NCBI RefSeq assembly: GCF_001667315.1
Contig: NZ_LZHT01000015.1
Location: forward strand, 186,001-250,000
Source: Mycobacterium sp. 852002-10029_SCH5224772
Lineage (GTDB): Bacteria > Actinomycetota > Actinomycetes > Mycobacteriales > Mycobacteriaceae
Length of the DNA stretch: 64,000 bases
Direction of reading: 5' to 3'
Shown here piece by piece: positions 25,297-34,460 of the stretch. The position numbers were made by a program, and so were the translations under genes. Positions within the stretch are counted from its first letter, which is position 1; each line of letters opens with the position of its first letter. Below the pieces are notes generated by a model. It searched no databases, was not told where the DNA came from, and saw only the letters and a list, made by a program, of their open reading frames with translations.

Positions 25297-26277
25297 TCAC
25301 GAGAGCCACCCTGCCGCATCCGCGGCCCAATAGGTGAGAACGATATCGGCTCCGGCGCGCCGGATGCTCATCAATGACTCCAGCGCCGCGGCGCGCTCGT
25401 CGATCCAATTGTTCGCGGCCGCAGCGCAAATCATCGCGTACTCCCCCGACACCTGGTAGGCGGCCACCGGGACCGGCGAAATCGAGGCCGCCGCAGACAC
25501 TACGTCCAGATAACCCAATGCCGGCTTCACCATCACAATGTCGGCGCCCTCGTCCAGATCGAGCTGGATTTCGCGAAGCGCCTCGCGGGAATTGCCCGTT
25601 TCCTGCTGGTAGGTCCGCCGGTCTCCGGACAGACTGGAACTGACGGCCTCCCGGAACGGGCCGTAGAACGCCGACGCGAACTTGGCGGCGTAGGCCAGGA
25701 TCGCCACGTCGGTATGGCCGGCGGCGTCCAGCCCGTCGCGAATCGCGCCGACCTGGCCATCCATCATCCCGCTCGGACCCACCACGTGAGCCCCCGATTC
25801 AGCTTGCGCCACAGCGAGTTTCACATAACAGGCCACGGTGGCGTCGTTGTCGACCCGGCCGCGGTCGTCGAGGACGCCGCAGTGACCGTGGTCCGTGAAC
25901 TCGTCCAGGCAAGTATCGGCCATCAACACCGTGGCTTCACCGAGGTCCTTGGCCAAGTCGCGCAGGGCGACATTGAGGATGCCATCGGGGTCGGTGCCGG
26001 CCGACCCCACCGAGTCCTTGTCCTCGTCGCGCGGTACACCGAACAGCATCAGCCCGCCCACCCCGGCGGCGACGGCACTGGCGGCCGCGCTGCGCAACGA
26101 GTCGCGGGTGTGTTGCACCACCCCCGGCATCGAGGCGATCGGCCGTGGTTGGTCGATGCCGTCGGCGACGAACATCGGCAGCACCAATTGCCTTGGCTCC
26201 AAGGACGTTTGCGCGACCAAACGGCGCAACGCCGGGGTTGAGCGGAGCCGACGCGGACGGTGCCGCGGGTACGCCAC
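25297..26277 (-). CDS. hemB: Porphobilinogen synthase (delta-aminolevulinate dehydratase)
   Basis: A 326-residue enzyme condensing two 5-aminolevulinates into porphobilinogen. Landmarks: LMADTCLDEFTDHGHCG with the cysteines of the metal site, AYAAKFASAFYGPFREA with one active-site lysine, and IVMVKPALGYLDVV with the Schiff-base lysine. The GTG start at 26277 shares its G with the stop of cobA/hemD (TAGTG). Corresponds to Rv0512. Second to last step of the cluster encoded by hemA-hemC-hemD-hemB. Confidence 0.95.
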   Translation of the reverse strand: MAYPRHRPRRLRSTPALRRLVAQTSLEPRQLVLPMFVADGIDQPRPIASMPGVVQHTRDSLRSAAASAVAAGVGGLMLFGVPRDEDKDSVGSAGTDPDGILNVALRDLAKDLGEATVLMADTCLDEFTDHGHCGVLDDRGRVDNDATVACYVKLAVAQAESGAHVVGPSGMMDGQVGAIRDGLDAAGHTDVAILAYAAKFASAFYGPFREAVSSSLSGDRRTYQQETGNSREALREIQLDLDEGADIVMVKPALGYLDVVSAAASISPVPVAAYQVSGEYAMICAAAANNWIDERAAALESLMSIRRAGADIVLTYWAADAAGWLS

Positions 26278-27932
26278 TAGCGCCTGCGGCTCTTTTTGCG
26301 CGGCGGTGGCAGCGCGCCCTCGGCGCGCAACCGCGCGGCGTGTTCGGCCAAGGCGTCAACCAGCGGACCGACCGCGGCGGTCTCGGGCTGGACATCCACC
26401 CGCAGACCGAACTCGGCGGCGGTCTCGGCGGTCTTGGGGCCGATGCAGGCGATGATCGTCCGCGCGTGCGGCTTCCCGGCGATACCGACCAGGTTGCGCA
26501 CCGTGGAGCTGGAGGTGAAGCAGACCGCGTCGAACCCGCCGGTCTTGATCATCTCCCGCGTCTCCGCCGGAGGCGGGGCTGCCCGCACCGTCCGGTAGGC
26601 GGTGACATCCTCGATCTCCCAACCACGTTCGCGCAGACCCTCGGCCAGCGTCTCGGTGGCGATGTCGGCGCGCGGCAGCAACACCCGGTTGACCGGATCG
26701 AAAACGCTGTCGTAGGGCGGGAAGTCGTCGAGCAGACCCAGCGAGGACTGCTCGCCGGCGGGCACCAGCTCGGGACTGATCCCGAACGCCCGGACCCGGT
26801 CGGCGGTCGACTCGCCCACACAGGCGATCTTCACCCCGGAGAAAGCGCGCGCGTCCAGACCGAACTCGCCGAACTTCTCCCATACCGCACGCACCGCGTT
26901 GGTGGACGTGAACACCACCCACTGGAACCGGCCGTCGACCAATCCCTTGACGGCCCGCTCCATTTGGGCCGGGCTGCGCGGCGGCTCGACGGCGATGGTC
27001 GGCACCTCGATCGGCAGCGCGCCGTAGGACGTCAGCCGCTCGCTCATCTCGCCGGCCTGGTCCTTGGTGCGAGGCACCAACACGGTCCAGCCGTACAGGG
27101 CGCGGCTCTCCCACCAGTTCAGCTTCGCCCGGCTGGAGACTGTCTTGCCGATGGTCACCACCAGCGGACCGGTCAGCGGGCCGGCGGGGTCGGTACCGCC
27201 CAGCACGGCCGAGTCGGTCAAGCCGTGCAGCGTCGTCTCGACGGAACGCTGCTGGCAGGTGGTGCCCTGGGCGGTCACCACGCACGGCGTGTTCTCGGCG
27301 AGCTCATGTTCGATCAGGGTGCGCGCCGCTTCGGCCAGATGCGACGTCGTGGCCTGCAGAATCAGCGGGCCGGGCGCCGCGGCCAGCGCCTCCCAGTCCA
27401 CGTCACCCCGCACGTCGGCGACCGTGTGCGACGAGCCCAGCGGCAGCCCCGCATACGTCGGGACCGCATTGGTGGGCGCCAGCCCCGGCACGATCTCGAT
27501 GTGCAGATGGCTCCGCGCGATCGCGTTGACCTCGGTGATGACGGCGTCAACCGTCAGCGGGTCACCGGCCACCAGCCGCACCACGTCGACACCGGTCCGC
27601 GCCTCGTGGGTCAGTGTCTTGGCGACCTCGGCGGGCTCGCCCAGCGCCGGGCGGATATCGGGGCCGCCGGAGATCACCGCCGGTTGCACCTGGCCCTGGT
27701 CGGCGCCGTCGCCGTTGGAGGCGGCCGGATCCGCCGGGGCCGGTCCGGAAACCGGCGGCAGGTCTTTGCCGATCAGCGCCAGCACCGGCTCAGGCACGTC
27801 GGGGTCGGTGAACACCAAAGCGGCGTTCGTCAGCACCGTGGCGGCCCGGGTCGTCAACAGTCCGGGGTCACCGGGGCCGGAGCCCACGTAGGTGATGCGG
27901 CCGGGTGTCGGCTTACGCCCTCGCGTCGTCAT
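26277..27932 (-). CDS. cobA-hemD: Bifunctional uroporphyrinogen-III methyltransferase / uroporphyrinogen-III synthase
   Basis: A 551-residue fusion matching Rv0511. The N-terminal half resembles SUMT/CobA methyltransferase (ITYVGSGPGDPGLLT near the start, VRLVAGDPLT, and IVPGLAPTNAVPTYAG); the C-terminal half (from about 265) is HemD, the ring-closing and inverting synthase (VVFTSTNAVRAVWE, CFTSSSTVRNLVG, ACIGPKTAETA). It therefore stands at the branch between haem and sirohaem/cobalamin. The MTTRG start at 27932 is preferred over an ATG four codons upstream. The tail is very basic (PRKKSRRR). Confidence 0.92.
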   Translation of the reverse strand: MTTRGRKPTPGRITYVGSGPGDPGLLTTRAATVLTNAALVFTDPDVPEPVLALIGKDLPPVSGPAPADPAASNGDGADQGQVQPAVISGGPDIRPALGEPAEVAKTLTHEARTGVDVVRLVAGDPLTVDAVITEVNAIARSHLHIEIVPGLAPTNAVPTYAGLPLGSSHTVADVRGDVDWEALAAAPGPLILQATTSHLAEAARTLIEHELAENTPCVVTAQGTTCQQRSVETTLHGLTDSAVLGGTDPAGPLTGPLVVTIGKTVSSRAKLNWWESRALYGWTVLVPRTKDQAGEMSERLTSYGALPIEVPTIAVEPPRSPAQMERAVKGLVDGRFQWVVFTSTNAVRAVWEKFGEFGLDARAFSGVKIACVGESTADRVRAFGISPELVPAGEQSSLGLLDDFPPYDSVFDPVNRVLLPRADIATETLAEGLRERGWEIEDVTAYRTVRAAPPPAETREMIKTGGFDAVCFTSSSTVRNLVGIAGKPHARTIIACIGPKTAETAAEFGLRVDVQPETAAVGPLVDALAEHAARLRAEGALPPPRKKSRRR

Positions 27933-27955
27933 TGTCGCTCCCACGAAACTCGCAC

Positions 27956-28903
27956 TTAATTTCCTCGCGTCGGGTCTTGCTGCGCTCCGCGCATCAGCTC
28001 TCGAGCGCCAAGCTCGAACAGCTCCGCGGCGACCGAAAGCCCAAGCTCTCGTGCCCCACCGGGAGTGCCGATGCCGGACGCGCGGATCACGTCGGACCCG
28101 TCCAGCGCCGCCACGCAGCCACGCAGCGACAGCTCTTCGAAGATCCGGCCTTCCTCATCGATGGACTCGACCACTTCAGCGATCGCGCCCACCGGTGCGG
28201 AGCAACCGGCCTCCAGTTCGGCCAACAGGGCTCGCTCCGCGGTGACCGACGCCCGCGTGTCCGCGTCGTCCAGCTCCGCCAGCACTGCCGCCAACCAGCT
28301 GTCGCCGGCACGGCATTCGACGGCGAGCGCGCCTTGAGCCGGTGCTGGCAACATCTGCACCGGCTCTAGCGTCTCGGTGACGTCATCGAGGCGACCAATT
28401 CGGGCCAGACCCGCCCGGGCCACCACGATCGCGTCAAGATCACCACTGCTTACCCTGTTCAACCTGGTATCTAGGTTGCCTCGTAGGGGGCGGATTTCCA
28501 AACCGAGACCCAATGCTCTAAGCTGCGCGGCCCGGCGCGGCGAGGAGGTGCCCACCAGCGAACCGGGCGGCAACTCCCCGAGCACCAGCCCGTCCCGGGC
28601 TACCACGGCGTCACGGGGGTCGTTGCGCACAGGTATGGCCGCCACAGCAAACCTTGGATCGTCGGCCGTCGGCAGGTCCTTGTGGGAGTGCACGGCAGCG
28701 TCAACCCGGCCCTCGTCCATGGCCTCGCGCAGTGCGGTGGTGAAGACACCCACCCCGAGGGATTCGATGGGCCCCGACGACCGGTCCCCGGCGGTGGTGA
28801 TGGTCACCAGCTCCGCCGGATGTCCCAGGGCGATCAGGGCGTCCCTGACGAGCCCGGCCTGGGTGGTGGCCAGCAAGCTGCCCCGGGTGCCTATCCGGAT
28901 CAC
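27956..28903 (-). CDS. hemC: Hydroxymethylbilane synthase (porphobilinogen deaminase)
   Basis: A 315-residue enzyme polymerising four porphobilinogens to hydroxymethylbilane. Recognised from [15 protein letters not shown] at the N-terminus, [12 protein letters not shown], the arginine-rich [12 protein letters not shown] and LRGNLDTRL, and the dipyrromethane-cofactor cysteine in [11 protein letters not shown] (about residue 250). The start is the GTG at 28903, 13 bases after the hemA stop; an upstream in-frame extension lies antisense-free but inside hemA and is not used. Corresponds to Rv0510. Confidence 0.95.
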   Translation of the reverse strand: MIRIGTRGSLLATTQAGLVRDALIALGHPAELVTITTAGDRSSGPIESLGVGVFTTALREAMDEGRVDAAVHSHKDLPTADDPRFAVAAIPVRNDPRDAVVARDGLVLGELPPGSLVGTSSPRRAAQLRALGLGLEIRPLRGNLDTRLNRVSSGDLDAIVVARAGLARIGRLDDVTETLEPVQMLPAPAQGALAVECRAGDSWLAAVLAELDDADTRASVTAERALLAELEAGCSAPVGAIAEVVESIDEEGRIFEELSLRGCVAALDGSDVIRASGIGTPGGARELGLSVAAELFELGARELMRGAQQDPTRGN

Positions 28904-28916
28904 GTTCGCCAATCGG

Positions 28917-30287
28917 CTACTCGGCGGTTTGCTGCGGGGTGCCCGCGTCGAATCCGTTTGAGATGACCGGCAATTCGCCCGCGGCGACGGCGTCAACGGC
29001 GGTCTGGTCGAGCTCGAAAAGCTCGCGCAACGCCTCGGCATAGCTGTCACCGCCGGGGGCGCTGGCGAGCTGCTTGATCCGCACCGTCGGCGCGTGCAGC
29101 AGCTTGTCCACGACCCGCCGCACCGTGCGGGCGACCTCTTCGCGCTGCGCGCTGGCGAGCCCGGGAAGCCGGTTGTCCAGGCGCAGGAGCTCCGCCTCGA
29201 CCACATCCGCCGCGCGCTGACGCAGCGCCGTCACCGTCGGCGTGACCTCGGCCATCCGCTGGCCGGCCAGGTAGGCAGCGACTTCGGTGGCCACGATGAT
29301 GCGGGCGGCGTCGACGTCCGCGGCCGCGGCGTGGGCCGAGGGCTCATGCTGGACGCGGTCCACGTCGACAACCCACACGCCGGGCAGCCCGGCCACCGCC
29401 GGGTCGACGTCGCGCGGCATGCCCAGGTCGCAGATCACCAACGGGTCGTTTGCCTCGTCGCGGTTGGCAGCGGCGAGCGCGTGATGCACGTCGGCCAGGG
29501 AGACCACCGGGCTCACCGCCCCCGTGCAACTGACCACGACGTCGGCGTCCGCCAGGACGTCGGCCAGCTGCTCCAATGGCAGCGCGTCGGCCCGCACACC
29601 GGTTTCCCGGATCTTGCGGACCAGGCGCTGCGCCCGGGAAAGCGACCGGTTGAGCACGTGGACCCGCGCGATGCCGGCGCGAGACAGGTACGCCGCGGCC
29701 AGGGCGCCCATGGCGCCGGCGCCGACCAGCACAGCGGTCCGGCCTGACAGCCCGCCCAGCCGGCGTTCGGCCATGTTCAGCGCGACCGACACCACGGAGG
29801 CGCCAGCGGCGTCGATGGCGGTTTCGGAATGCACCCGCTTGCCGACCGACAGCGCCCGTTGGGCCAGCTCGTGCAGGACGCGGCCGACGGTGCGGTTGGT
29901 CTCGGCTGTGGCATACGCGCGACGCACCTGCCCGAGCACCTGCTGTTCTCCGATCACCGCCGAATCCAGGCCGCTGGCAACCGCGAATAGATGCTCGACG
30001 GCGGCCTCGCTGTACCGGACGTAGGCGTATTTGGTGATGTCGGTCATCGACATCCCGGAGTGTTCCGACAGCACCTGCCCGATCACCGCGAGCCCGCCGT
30101 GGAACGCGTCCACCACCGCATAGACCTCGACCCGGTTGCATGTCGACAGCACCATCGCCTCGGTCACCAGCGGCGACTGCAACACCCGGTCGACGATCTT
30201 GCCTTGATCGGATTCGTCGATGCTGAGTTGTTCCAGGACGGAGACCGGCGCACTGCGGTGCGAAACCCCGAAGAGCAAGACGCTCAC
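28917..30287 (-). CDS. hemA: Glutamyl-tRNA reductase
   Basis: A 456-residue NADPH-dependent enzyme making glutamate-1-semialdehyde from glutamyl-tRNA, the committed step of the C5 pathway. The catalytic cysteine is Cys50 in [11 protein letters not shown]; the NADPH-binding motif is [15 protein letters not shown] in the middle, and the C-terminal helical domain provides dimerisation. The GTG at 30287 ([19 protein letters not shown]) gives the normal length. It heads the operon hemA-hemC-cobA/hemD-hemB; its product is the substrate of HemL, encoded 25 kb away in this window. Confidence 0.95.
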   Translation of the reverse strand: MSVLLFGVSHRSAPVSVLEQLSIDESDQGKIVDRVLQSPLVTEAMVLSTCNRVEVYAVVDAFHGGLAVIGQVLSEHSGMSMTDITKYAYVRYSEAAVEHLFAVASGLDSAVIGEQQVLGQVRRAYATAETNRTVGRVLHELAQRALSVGKRVHSETAIDAAGASVVSVALNMAERRLGGLSGRTAVLVGAGAMGALAAAYLSRAGIARVHVLNRSLSRAQRLVRKIRETGVRADALPLEQLADVLADADVVVSCTGAVSPVVSLADVHHALAAANRDEANDPLVICDLGMPRDVDPAVAGLPGVWVVDVDRVQHEPSAHAAAADVDAARIIVATEVAAYLAGQRMAEVTPTVTALRQRAADVVEAELLRLDNRLPGLASAQREEVARTVRRVVDKLLHAPTVRIKQLASAPGGDSYAEALRELFELDQTAVDAVAAGELPVISNGFDAGTPQQTAE

Positions 30288-30402
30288 GGCAGCATCACCT
30301 GGCCAGCTCCCTTGCTTCCTCCAGTAACTGAACTGCTGTCCACGGTAAACGTTTATCAGCTGGGCTACCAAATAATTGCCCGGCACCCACCCGGCCGCCC
30401 CC

Positions 30403-30672
30403 TCAGCGGGCGAGATCCGAGCGCAATCGTGGCTCGTCGATCTCCCAGTAGCTGTGCTCGCGGCCGTCGAGCCGGATCACCGGCAGCCGGTCACCGAACT
30501 CGGCCCGCAGCGCGGGGTCGCCGGCCGCCGCGGCGGCGTCGACGTCGGTCGTCGTCAGGTCGAAGCCCAGTTCACCGGCCAGTTCGACCAGCCGGGCGTG
30601 GATGCGCTCGCAGATGGTGCACCCGTCGCGGGTCAGCAACTCCACTTGCGGCCGGCCGGTGGCTTGAGTCAT
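30403..30672 (-). CDS. Glutaredoxin-like protein (Rv0508-like)
   Basis: An 89-residue thioredoxin-fold protein with the redox motif CTIC in [17 protein letters not shown] close to the N-terminus and a cis-proline region [10 protein letters not shown]. It belongs to the DUF836/glutaredoxin-like group. It lies upstream of hemA on the same strand with 115 bases between, as Rv0508 does. A possible role in keeping HemA cysteines reduced is speculation. It is the left border of the toxin module. Confidence 0.83.
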   Translation of the reverse strand: MTQATGRPQVELLTRDGCTICERIHARLVELAGELGFDLTTTDVDAAAAAGDPALRAEFGDRLPVIRLDGREHSYWEIDEPRLRSDLAR

Positions 30673-30732
30673 GGGCACCAGTGTGTCATCGGCGACTTGT
30701 GGGGCCGCCTACCAGGAGTTATGTTCCGGTTT

Positions 30733-31041
30733 ATGGCCGACAACACTGTGCGGGTCGATCCGGTGGTGATGCAGGGCACCGCCGTCTCGCTGAGCGGTGC
30801 GGCCGAGCATCTTTCGGCTCAACTGTCCCAGCTCGACGGCCAGGTGGGTCAGATGTTGGGTGGTTGGCAGGGCGCGGCAGGCAGCGCATACGGGTCCGCG
30901 TGGGAGCTGTGGCACAAGGGCGCCCACGAGGTCGAGCTCGGGTTGTCGATGCTGGCGCATCTGGTGGGCCAGGCCGCCGGGGCGTACCAGAGCAACGAGG
31001 CCGGGTCCGCCCAGGCGGAGCGGTCGGTGCGCGATGGCTGA
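30733..31041 (+). CDS. esxF: WXG100 protein, EsxF-like
   Basis: A 102-residue type VII secretion substrate. It has the helix-turn-helix core GWQGAAGSAYGSAW (WXG) and the C-terminal secretion signature YxxxE (YQSNE). Blocks such as VMQGTAVSLSGAAEHL and LDGQVGQMLGGW match my memory of M. tuberculosis EsxF (Rv3905c). In that species EsxE and EsxF form a pore-forming heterodimer required for CpnT export. An ATG at 30721 is an alternative start; AGGAG lies at 30714-30718. It overlaps esxE by 8 bases and is divergent from the glutaredoxin-like gene. Confidence 0.88.
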   Translation: MADNTVRVDPVVMQGTAVSLSGAAEHLSAQLSQLDGQVGQMLGGWQGAAGSAYGSAWELWHKGAHEVELGLSMLAHLVGQAAGAYQSNEAGSAQAERSVRDG

Positions 31042-31324
31042 GGCGTTTCGGGTTGATCCGCAGGCGTTGGCCGACGCGGTGCAGCGGATGGCGGCGTTTC
31101 AACGCTACGCCGAAGACATGATTGCCGAAATCGATTCTCGCGTAACCCGTTTGCACGGGACGTGGACGGGTGAGGCCGCGGCGGCCCACGCCGAGGCACA
31201 TCAGCACTGGGTGCGCGGTGAGGCCATGATGCGCGAAGCGCTGGCGCAACTGGAGAAAGTGGCCACCACCGCGCACGGCAACTACACCGGCGCGATGTCG
31301 ACGAATCTCGGTATGTGGTCGTGA
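31034..31324 (+). CDS. esxE: WXG100 protein, EsxE-like
   Basis: A 96-residue partner of the preceding protein. The WXG core is TWTGEAAAAHAEAHQHW and the protein ends NYTGAMSTNLGMWS, both very close to M. tuberculosis EsxE (Rv3904c). In that organism EsxE carries the membrane-active surface motif of the EsxE-EsxF complex. The gene starts inside esxF and stops 4 bases before cpnT, so all three are one operon with the same order as Rv3905c-Rv3903c. Confidence 0.9.
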   Translation: MAEAFRVDPQALADAVQRMAAFQRYAEDMIAEIDSRVTRLHGTWTGEAAAAHAEAHQHWVRGEAMMREALAQLEKVATTAHGNYTGAMSTNLGMWS

Positions 31325-31328
31325 ATAC

Positions 31329-33827
31329 ATGGCGCCGCTGGCGTGTGACCCGACTGCCCTAGACCGCGCCGGCGCCACAGTACTGTCCACCGGCGTTTCG
31401 TTGGGATCGGTGATCTCGACCTTGACCACCGCGCTCGCCGGCAGCGCGGGCATGGCCGGTGACGATCCCGTCGGTGCTGCGCTGGGCCGCGCCTACAACG
31501 GTGCAGCGGCCAAGGTGATCGAGGCGATGACCAGTACCCGCAACGGGCTGTGCAGCATCGGCGACGGCGTGCGGATGTCGGCACACAACTATGCGCTCGC
31601 CGAGGCGATGTCGGATGTGACGGGCCGCGCCTGGGGTCTGCCAACACCGCCGGTCACGGCCCCGTTGACCGGCGGGGCTTCGCCGCCGTCGGCCGTCGGT
31701 GCCGGTAGCGGCGCCCCGGCGGGCTGGGGCTGGGTCGCGCCGTATATCGGAATGATCTGGCCCACTGGCGATTCGGCGAAGTTGCGTGCCGCCGCGGCGG
31801 CGTGGACGACTGCGGGCGTCAACTTCATGACGACCGAGATCGCGGCAGGCGGAGGCACGATGGCCGCCATTGCCGCGCAGCAGATTCCCGAGGCCGCCGC
31901 CATCAACAAGGCGTTGACTGATGCGTCTGGCGCCACGACCAGCGTTGCACGGCAATGCCAAACGATCGCCGCGCAACTCAATAGCTACGCAGCCAAGATC
32001 GACAAGGTCCACGCGGCGATCCTGGATCTGTTGTCCCGCATCTGCGATCCGCTGACCGGGATCAAAGAGGTCTGGGATCTCCTGACCGATGAAGACGAAG
32101 ACGAGATCAAAAGGATCGCCGACGACATCAAAACGGTGGTTGACAGCTTTTCCCAGGAAGCCGAAACGCTGGGCGGCCAGATCGAGGCGACGATGTCAGC
32201 GGCCGCCGCCACGACAGAAGATATGGCTCACTGGGCGAGTAAAGAATGGGACCACTTTTTGCACGGCACCCCGGTGGGGCGGGCACTCAATCAGGTCGGC
32301 CAGACATTCAAAGGAATCGGCGTCGAGGGCTGGGATTTCCTCAAAGGTGTGTACGAGATCAGTCAATTCCACGCGGTGCTCGACCCGAAGGGCTACGGCG
32401 AAACCATGAGCGGCATGGTTGCGGGGGCTGGGACGCTCGTCGGCTTGGGGCCTGACGGAGGGCCCGGAGTCGCCGAGTCGTGGAAAGCACTGGGTAAGGA
32501 CATCACGCACTGGGACGAGTGGGGCAAAAACCCCGCCGAAGCACTCGGAAAATCGATTTTCGACGCGGCAACTCTGGCCTTGCCCGGTGGACCGCTCTCC
32601 AAGCTGGGCAAAGTCGGGCACACCGCGGCGGATGCGCTGAAAGGCTTGAAGAAGCCACCCGAAATTCCCAAAGTCCCCACCGCTAAGCCTCCGGCCGAGC
32701 CGCCACCTACCGGTCCCAAGCCGCCCGAATCGGGCCAACCGGCGCCCACGGGCAAACCAGCGCAGGGACCCGCCGACGGCCCCCTGCCGCACAGCCCGAC
32801 GGAATCCAAGCCGCCCGTTGGCGAGACACCTCACAGCGGCGAACCGAAACCCATTGCGGTCCCGCCAGAGTCGGGGGACAAGCGCCCGGCGCCCTCGCCC
32901 GCTGGGGACGCTTCGGTCCCTCATTCAAAACCACCCGAGCCCGTGCCCGCCCACGTTCCGGCGTCTCCCGCCGGACCTCCGGCTGCGCCGACTCCCCACG
33001 CCGGTCCCCCACCAGGGTCCGCGCCCGCAGCCGCGGCGGCTCCGCACCTGCCGACGCCGCCGTCTGCTCCCATGGCAGGCGGGATCCCCGCCGAAGCACC
33101 TCCCGGCCTGGGTGAGGTTCCCCACGGCGGTGAACCCACCGCTCATCCTGTCGATCCGCATGGCGGGGCTCACCATCCGCCCGGCGACGGCAACGGCTCG
33201 CATCCGCCTGGCGACGGTGGCGGGCCCCATCAACCTGGTGGCGGCCATCCCCCTGGCGACGGCGATCAACCGCACGACCCCCACCCCGGTGATGACGGCG
33301 ATACGCCCGGTGATCATCACCACGGTGACGGCGGCGACCATGATCCGCCCAAGGCCAGGGACGTTTTCCCCGAAGCGAAAGAGTTCGGCGACCTTTCCGA
33401 AGCGCAATACCGAGAACTCTTTGAAGATGAAAACGGCAACCTAAGGTATCCGGATGTTGATGATCCCGCAAAGCCATATGCTATTCCGGGAACAGTCCGC
33501 ACCCTTACGCCCTCCGAAATTGCATCATTGCACGGAAAATGGCTAGATCGTGTTGGACATCCAGCCGGAAACTGGCTTGCTTTTGAAGGTGCCCCGTACG
33601 AGGGACGTGCGCTGCCTCACACGAGTCTCGATAAGCTGTATCACGCTTATAAAGTAGATGCGACTGTCGGCCTTCCGGCGGGTTGGAAGATCGAATTTTC
33701 GAAAGCAGCACCATGGTTTGGCCACCCAGGCGGTGAACCTCAGCTCCTTATACTGGCTCCGGAAGGCGCGGAGGCGAGCGTCCAACAACTTATCGATACA
33801 GGGTTCTTAAAGGAATACTATCGCTAG
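31329..33827 (+). CDS. cpnT: CpnT-like channel protein with C-terminal NAD+ glycohydrolase (TNT-type) toxin domain
   Basis: An 832-residue polymorphic toxin. Residues 1 to about 445 are the helical channel/export domain, beginning MAPLACDPTALDRAG and containing GWGWVAPYIGMIWP and ICDPLTGIKEVWDLL, as in Rv3903c. A Pro/Gly/His/Asp-rich linker covers about 445-675. The last 160 residues are a TNT domain: LDRVG (Arg741), YHAYKV (His772) and PGGEPQ (Gln805) match the three residues I recall as critical in M. tuberculosis TNT (Arg757, His792, Gln822), so NAD+ hydrolysis is expected. The coding DNA turns distinctly A+T richer from about 33390. Immunity gene follows after 9 bases. Confidence 0.9.
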   Translation: MAPLACDPTALDRAGATVLSTGVSLGSVISTLTTALAGSAGMAGDDPVGAALGRAYNGAAAKVIEAMTSTRNGLCSIGDGVRMSAHNYALAEAMSDVTGRAWGLPTPPVTAPLTGGASPPSAVGAGSGAPAGWGWVAPYIGMIWPTGDSAKLRAAAAAWTTAGVNFMTTEIAAGGGTMAAIAAQQIPEAAAINKALTDASGATTSVARQCQTIAAQLNSYAAKIDKVHAAILDLLSRICDPLTGIKEVWDLLTDEDEDEIKRIADDIKTVVDSFSQEAETLGGQIEATMSAAAATTEDMAHWASKEWDHFLHGTPVGRALNQVGQTFKGIGVEGWDFLKGVYEISQFHAVLDPKGYGETMSGMVAGAGTLVGLGPDGGPGVAESWKALGKDITHWDEWGKNPAEALGKSIFDAATLALPGGPLSKLGKVGHTAADALKGLKKPPEIPKVPTAKPPAEPPPTGPKPPESGQPAPTGKPAQGPADGPLPHSPTESKPPVGETPHSGEPKPIAVPPESGDKRPAPSPAGDASVPHSKPPEPVPAHVPASPAGPPAAPTPHAGPPPGSAPAAAAAPHLPTPPSAPMAGGIPAEAPPGLGEVPHGGEPTAHPVDPHGGAHHPPGDGNGSHPPGDGGGPHQPGGGHPPGDGDQPHDPHPGDDGDTPGDHHHGDGGDHDPPKARDVFPEAKEFGDLSEAQYRELFEDENGNLRYPDVDDPAKPYAIPGTVRTLTPSEIASLHGKWLDRVGHPAGNWLAFEGAPYEGRALPHTSLDKLYHAYKVDATVGLPAGWKIEFSKAAPWFGHPGGEPQLLILAPEGAEASVQQLIDTGFLKEYYR
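33160..33350 (+). repeat. HPPGDG-type repeats in the CpnT linker
   Basis: The coding sequence here carries imperfect repeats of a six-codon unit, HPPGDG and variants (HPPGDG, QPGGG, HPPGDG, HPGDDG, HHHGDG), ending just before the TNT domain. The segment is low-complexity and very rich in His, Gly, Pro and Asp. It looks like a flexible tether; the His/Asp content could bind metal. Confidence 0.7.
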
Positions 33828-33836
33828 GAGCACAGG

Positions 33837-34460
33837 ATGACCGATTTGTACATTAACCTGAGCGAGTTTCCCCCACCGCTACACCGGATTGTGAAGTCGT
33901 GGTACTCCTGGCAAGAAATTTATCTGCGCAAAATGGGTAAGCCTCTGCCACAAAGCGACTCTGGGGCGCAAAAAAATATCCAGGATCTAGACTGGGGAAC
34001 AAGACCACCTACGATGACCGATAGCATCACCCTTCGCTTCCTTGACGATTACGAGCTTTCTTACTATCTGATCATTGACGACAATCGATACTATATCGAC
34101 AAGCAGTCTCGCGGCTCACGCAAAACTTACTGGATGTTTAGGCGATTCGAGGACGCCGAGAAGTACATGCTGTTTTTAATAAGCCAAGAAGCGCGCCCAG
34201 GAAGATATAGCGATTCTCCCAGCTATCGTTGGTACCAAGAAGGCGTGGACCCGAGGATAAGCCTCACAAGGCCCGATCCCGTAAATTATCCCGGACGCGT
34301 CAGCATCACAGTAGATCGCGAATCAACAGACAGAGGATGGATGCCGGAACACGACGCCGTCGCAGCATCACATCTGATCGTACTCAGTTTCGAAGAGCTC
34401 GATGACATACTTCGTCAAGGAATTCCACCGGACTGGTTTAGCCTGAAGATCATCGGGTGA
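33837..34460 (+). CDS. Candidate immunity protein for the CpnT toxin
   Basis: A 207-residue, acidic and aromatic-rich protein I do not recognise by sequence. It has no signal peptide and no membrane segment. Features: RFLDDYELSYYLIIDDNRYY, KTYWMFRRFEDAEKYMLFL and SFEELDDILRQGI near the end. Its place 9 bases after the toxin stop, the usual slot for the immunity factor (Rv3902c in M. tuberculosis), and its matching A+T-rich composition point to a cytosolic inhibitor of the TNT domain. Similarity to Rv3902c could not be established. The assignment is by context. Confidence 0.65.
   Translation: MTDLYINLSEFPPPLHRIVKSWYSWQEIYLRKMGKPLPQSDSGAQKNIQDLDWGTRPPTMTDSITLRFLDDYELSYYLIIDDNRYYIDKQSRGSRKTYWMFRRFEDAEKYMLFLISQEARPGRYSDSPSYRWYQEGVDPRISLTRPDPVNYPGRVSITVDRESTDRGWMPEHDAVAASHLIVLSFEELDDILRQGIPPDWFSLKIIG

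Noticed and set aside
33720..33738. Apparent loss of the TNT glutamine because PGG is preceded by His instead of Gln
   Set aside because: Counting back from the C-terminus of the M. tuberculosis protein places the critical Gln after the PGG, where this protein also has Gln (PGGEPQ).
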